Positions 61,081-64,000 of a stretch of 64,000 nucleotides of DNA are shown here, one piece after another. Origin of the DNA: Erysipelotrichaceae bacterium (GTDB taxonomy: Bacteria > Bacillota_I > Bacilli_A > Erysipelotrichales > Erysipelotrichaceae); contig JAFRIE010000024.1 of assembly GCA_017432885.1 (NCBI GenBank), positions 62,001 through 126,000 of the forward strand, given 5' to 3'. How positions within the stretch are numbered: position 1 is the stretch's first letter; each line of letters starts with the position of its first letter. Made by a program: the position numbers and the translations under genes. The notes below the pieces were generated by a model that did no database searches, was not told where the DNA came from, and worked only from the letters and a program-made list of their open reading frames with translations.

Positions 61081-61758
61081 ATGAAACCATTTATCTATGT
61101 ACTTGTTCTTGCCGGTTTTGTTTTACAGGCTCTGTTTATCAAGAGTGAACACGAAGAAAAATATCTTCTTGCCGATATCCTGAAAGGATCTGCTTCCTTG
61201 ATGTTTGTACTGATCGGCTACCATGCCTTTCAGACGGTAAACAATCCTTTCAACAGGCAGTTCTTCTACGGACTCCTTTTCGGCATGATCGGCGATATCC
61301 TGCTGAACCTGCGCTATGTCTTCCCAAAGCAGGGACAGAAGATCTTTCTGGCTGGAATCTTCGCTTTTCTGGTCGGACACGTCCTCTACCTGCTGGCACT
61401 GCTCCCGCAGGCGCGTCACGTCTGGATCTGGTACTGCATCATCACCGGAGTCCTCGCTGCAGGCTGCCTGCTGGCATATATTTTTAAGACGATGGAAGTC
61501 AAAAAAGCATTTAAGATCTTCGGCATTTTCTACCTTGGTGCCGTCTTCATCATGACGGCGATCGCCCTGGGTATCGCTATCTTCCTTCCATCCATAAGAT
61601 CAATCATCTATGCCCTGGGAGCGATCCTGTTTACCGCCTCCGATGTCGTACTGATTTTCAATACCTTCTCCGGTGTAACGAAGTTTTCTCTCCGTATCAC
61701 CAATCTGACTCTATACTACATCGGACAGATCCTGATCGCCTGTTCCCTCTTCTTTTAG
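61081..61758 (+). CDS. Lysoplasmalogenase-like membrane protein (YhhN/TMEM86 family)
   Basis: The 225-residue protein has eight hydrophobic segments, with the family motifs GMIGDILLNL near residue 67, FLVGHVLYL near residue 98 and ALGAILFTASDVVLIF near residue 185. Characterised relatives hydrolyse the vinyl ether of lysoplasmalogens, lipids made by many anaerobes. Function here is inferred from family membership. It is 20 nt from the hydrolase and probably transcribed with it, forming a small lipid-linked operon. Confidence 0.82.
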   Translation: MKPFIYVLVLAGFVLQALFIKSEHEEKYLLADILKGSASLMFVLIGYHAFQTVNNPFNRQFFYGLLFGMIGDILLNLRYVFPKQGQKIFLAGIFAFLVGHVLYLLALLPQARHVWIWYCIITGVLAAGCLLAYIFKTMEVKKAFKIFGIFYLGAVFIMTAIALGIAIFLPSIRSIIYALGAILFTASDVVLIFNTFSGVTKFSLRITNLTLYYIGQILIACSLFF

Positions 61759-61780
61759 ATGCCGTATTTTTCCTTTCTAT

Positions 61781-61809
61781 AAAACAGGAAGACAATCTTC
61801 CTGTTTTTT
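61781..61809 (+). terminator. Terminator after the lysoplasmalogenase-like gene
   Basis: A 12-bp perfect stem (61781-61792 with 61796-61807), CAA loop and six Ts. Confidence 0.92.
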
Positions 61810-61899
61810 CATGCAAGGATACGGCTTTCAACGAATCGTACTATGATAAAATATTGAAGAATATATTTATAGATTATTTACTCTGAAAAGGAGGGCCTT

Positions 61900-63108
61900 A
61901 TGTCTGATCCCCGTTTTGTAAGCTGTGCCTGGCAGATCATGGACGAGCTGTCTCATTCCAACCAGCTGGAAAGTTCTTTAGAAGCCTGTCTTGAAATACT
62001 CGCGAAGACCGTAAGATGCAAGAGCGGATGTATCTGGATGATGAACGCACTTGATCACCGTTATTATGTTGTTGCCAATATCGGCGGTACCGATAACTGC
62101 GGCATTTCTGTCGGTAAAAACGACAGTTTCGTTTCTCAAGTCATAAAAAATCAGGATACCAGCATCATCCGGGATTGTCAGAATGATCCACGCATCACTT
62201 CAGACAAGTCCGTTTCCGCGCTGTTTGGAAAAAACGCGATCCTTGTTCCGTTAAAGACACCTTACGGTATTATCGGCTGTCTGCAGCTGAATGACAAACA
62301 GGGAAGCTTTGATGCGAATGATGAAGAGCTCCTGGAAAACTGTGGAGCGATCATCGCTTTGGACATCCAGGACAAGGGTCTTTCTTTTGCGCCAAATAAA
62401 GATAAAACGCCATTGCTTTCCTTGAAAGGAGTCATCAAAGAATTTATGTCCGGTGATGAGATGAGGCGTATTCTGAAAGGTATCGATCTGGATATCTATG
62501 AAGGAGAGCTGCTGGTCGTACTGGGAGAATCCGGCTGCGGCAAGTCAACGATGCTGAACATCATCGGCGGGATGGACCAGCTGAGCCAGGGAGAACTGAT
62601 CGTAGAAGGCAGGGACTTTTCGCATCCTAGCGAAGAGGAGCTGACCCAGTATCGTAGAGACTACATCGGTTTTATCTTCCAGGCTTACAACCTGATGCCG
62701 AACCTGACCGCTCTGGAAAATGTCGAATTTATTGCCGAGATCTCGAAACATCCGCGGGACGCCATGGAATGTCTCGATCTGGTCGGATTGAAAGAAAGAT
62801 GGAACCGTTATCCTTCCGCCATGTCGGGCGGGCAGCAGCAGCGTGTCTGTATCGCCAGAGTCATTGCGAAAGAGCCGAAGATCATTCTGGCAGATGAACC
62901 TACAGCCGCGCTGGATATCGATACCGGTAAAAGCGTTTTAAAAGCGATCGAAGATATTGTTAAGGTTGACGGGAAGACAGTCATCATGGTTACCCATAAC
63001 GGAGAAATCGCCAAAATGGCGAACCGGGTGATCCGTCTGAAAGACGGACTGATCTCAAGTGTCAGAATCAACTTTAATCCATTAAGTGCACAGGAGCTGA
63101 CTTGGTAA
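61900..63108 (+). CDS. GAF-domain ABC transporter ATPase (MacB/LolD-like)
   Basis: Residues 1-165 form a GAF-type ligand-sensing domain (AKTVRCKSGCIWMMNAL, SVGKNDSFVSQVI, ILVPLKTPYGIIGCLQL). From about residue 175 follows an ABC ATPase of the MacB/LolD type with Walker A GESGCGKST near residue 210, signature MSGGQQQRVCIARVI near 308, Walker B ILADEPTAALD and H-loop VTHNGEIAK. A strong AAGGAGGG site precedes the start. The partner FtsX-like permease follows by 1 nt. The GAF fusion would let a small molecule gate export; ligand unknown. Confidence 0.87.
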   Translation: MSDPRFVSCAWQIMDELSHSNQLESSLEACLEILAKTVRCKSGCIWMMNALDHRYYVVANIGGTDNCGISVGKNDSFVSQVIKNQDTSIIRDCQNDPRITSDKSVSALFGKNAILVPLKTPYGIIGCLQLNDKQGSFDANDEELLENCGAIIALDIQDKGLSFAPNKDKTPLLSLKGVIKEFMSGDEMRRILKGIDLDIYEGELLVVLGESGCGKSTMLNIIGGMDQLSQGELIVEGRDFSHPSEEELTQYRRDYIGFIFQAYNLMPNLTALENVEFIAEISKHPRDAMECLDLVGLKERWNRYPSAMSGGQQQRVCIARVIAKEPKIILADEPTAALDIDTGKSVLKAIEDIVKVDGKTVIMVTHNGEIAKMANRVIRLKDGLISSVRINFNPLSAQELTW

Positions 63109-63109
63109 T

Positions 63110-64000
63110 ATGAAGAAAACGCAGTTCATCGATGCAATCAAGAATATTAAAAAAAGACTGCCTTCTTTCCTGTCGGTCACTTTAGTCGTGGCCATAGGAA
63201 CGGGCGGTTTTTTTACGACCCAGAACATTTACAGATCCCTGACGGCGGCTTTTGATAAAGTCTATGAAAGACAGGATTTTAAGAATCTGGATCTGGTTTC
63301 TTCCGGAGGAGTTACACAAAGCGATCTGGAGCTGGTCAACGCGGTTCCGGGCGTCAATGAAACGGAAGCAGTCATCCGGATCAATGGCGAACTTTCCAGC
63401 AATGCGGACAAGTATAACGTCCAGATTATTTCTCTGACGGAAAAAGTCAGCGTTCCTGCCCTGATGGAAGGACGGCTGCCAAGCAAACAGAACGAAGTGG
63501 CAATCAATGAAGACCTGGCTGCGGAAGCGGGCATCAAGGTTTTGGACAAAGTCGTGATAAAAAACACCTCTGCTTTGTCTTCCAATCCTTTGAAAGAAGA
63601 AGAGTTCACCGTAAGTGCCATCGTCCGACATCCGGAATACCTGAGAAGAGCCCAGACCTGGGCGGTCGTACTGCCATTGAGTGCTTTTGATCTGGGAGCG
63701 ACAAATGATTCCTTTACCAATCTGTATGTGACCGGAGATGAAGGGGTGGAAGAAGAGCTCTGGAAACTGTTGCCGACACTTTGTGCACAGACAACGGAAA
63801 GAATACAGGAAACTGCCGAAGATCTGATCCAGGAGAAAACGGAAGAAGTCAATGAACAGCTGAAACAGGCAGAAGAGGAAATCAAGGCGCAGGAAGAAGA
63901 AGCGCAGAAACAGCTGGATGCGGCGGAGAGACAGATCAACGGATATGAATCGCAGTTTACGGATGGAAAGAAACAGATCGAAGAAGGAAAGAAACAGCTG
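63110..64000 (+). CDS. FtsX-like ABC permease, N-terminal part (runs off the window edge)
   Basis: The first 297 residues are visible. A helix near residues 17-35 (LPSFLSVTLVVAIGTGGFF) is followed by a large extracytoplasmic region with the MacB-periplasmic pattern (VNAVPGVNETEAV, LMEGRLPSKQNEVAINEDLA). From about residue 225 a long Glu/Gln/Lys coiled coil begins and continues to the window end. Such permeases with coiled coils are often found in Firmicute peptide- or bacteriocin-export systems. ATG is one base after the ATPase stop. Confidence 0.82.
   Translation, partial: MKKTQFIDAIKNIKKRLPSFLSVTLVVAIGTGGFFTTQNIYRSLTAAFDKVYERQDFKNLDLVSSGGVTQSDLELVNAVPGVNETEAVIRINGELSSNADKYNVQIISLTEKVSVPALMEGRLPSKQNEVAINEDLAAEAGIKVLDKVVIKNTSALSSNPLKEEEFTVSAIVRHPEYLRRAQTWAVVLPLSAFDLGATNDSFTNLYVTGDEGVEEELWKLLPTLCAQTTERIQETAEDLIQEKTEEVNEQLKQAEEEIKAQEEEAQKQLDAAERQINGYESQFTDGKKQIEEGKKQL

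Noticed and set aside
1..64000. CRISPR arrays, insertion sequences, rRNA, prophage or riboswitches
   Set aside because: No regular short repeats, transposases, inverted terminal repeats, phage genes, rRNA or known aptamer cores were recognised when reading both strands.

Overview
This 64 kb window comes from a low-to-mid GC, Gram-positive-type bacterium, most likely an anaerobic Bacillota of the Erysipelotrichia/Clostridia kind. The reasons are many lipoproteins with short Gram-positive signal peptides, purine-rich Shine-Dalgarno sites, an Opp importer with a lipoprotein receptor, an M29 aminopeptidase, an old-yellow-enzyme/4Fe-4S flavoprotein, a TudS-type protein, and no outer-membrane genes. 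The genus is an inference from gene content. Genes are dense, no gap exceeds 300 bases, and many intrinsic terminators touch or overlap stop codons. No rRNA, insertion sequence, prophage or CRISPR array was seen.

Layout. 1-6799 (minus strand): a surface-polysaccharide cluster with a CpsB-type PHP phosphatase, an initiating phosphoglycosyl transferase fused to a GT4 glycosyltransferase, an EpsG-like polymerase and four further glycosyltransferases; the outermost genes (1-4234) look AT-rich. 6908-11850 (minus): small envelope and hypothetical genes, including two lipoproteins, a YitT-type membrane protein and a CbrC-family protein. 11969-13414 (plus): a CCA-adding enzyme followed after 4 nt by tRNA-Gly(CCC). 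13477-21494 (minus): a serine hydrolase, a lipoprotein with a possible frameshift, an acyltransferase, an SPL-like radical SAM protein, an AlkD-like protein, and a patatin-like lipase followed by a large secreted protein ending in LPLTG. 21555-27222 (minus): a complete opp operon whose substrate-binding protein appears circularly permuted. 27369-38271: an amidohydrolase, then aminopeptidase, phosphoglucomutase, class I glutamine amidotransferase, DUF4139 protein, XpaC-like protein, mannose-6-phosphate isomerase and an ABC-F protein with a regulatory-looking leader. 38513-42437: a TudS-like protein with a tyrosine phosphatase, an enoate-reductase-like flavoprotein, and RuvX. 42452-47689 (minus): a sugar ABC importer with a P-loop protein in the same operon. 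47842-56177: a phosphatase, a 5'-nucleotidase, a methionine-gamma-lyase-family enzyme, a CPBP protease, SDR/GNAT, EF-P and an N-terminally extended PnuC. 56310-64000 (plus): a TetM-like ribosomal GTPase fused to a YacP/Rae1-like NYN nuclease, an MFS carrier, a hydrolase, a lysoplasmalogenase-like protein, and a GAF-fused ABC ATPase with an FtsX-like permease cut by the window edge.

How the parts connect. PgcA and ManA can supply hexose-1-phosphate and mannose or fructose phosphates used for the sugar nucleotides of the polysaccharide cluster. Opp, the M29 aminopeptidase and the amidotransferase fit peptide and amino-acid use. The most unusual items are the circularly permuted OppA, the TetM-Rae1 fusion, the patatin/secreted-protein pair whose sorting signal stops right after LPLTG, the leader region of the ABC-F gene, and several genes whose -10-like boxes sit 6-10 nt before the start codon, suggesting leaderless mRNAs.
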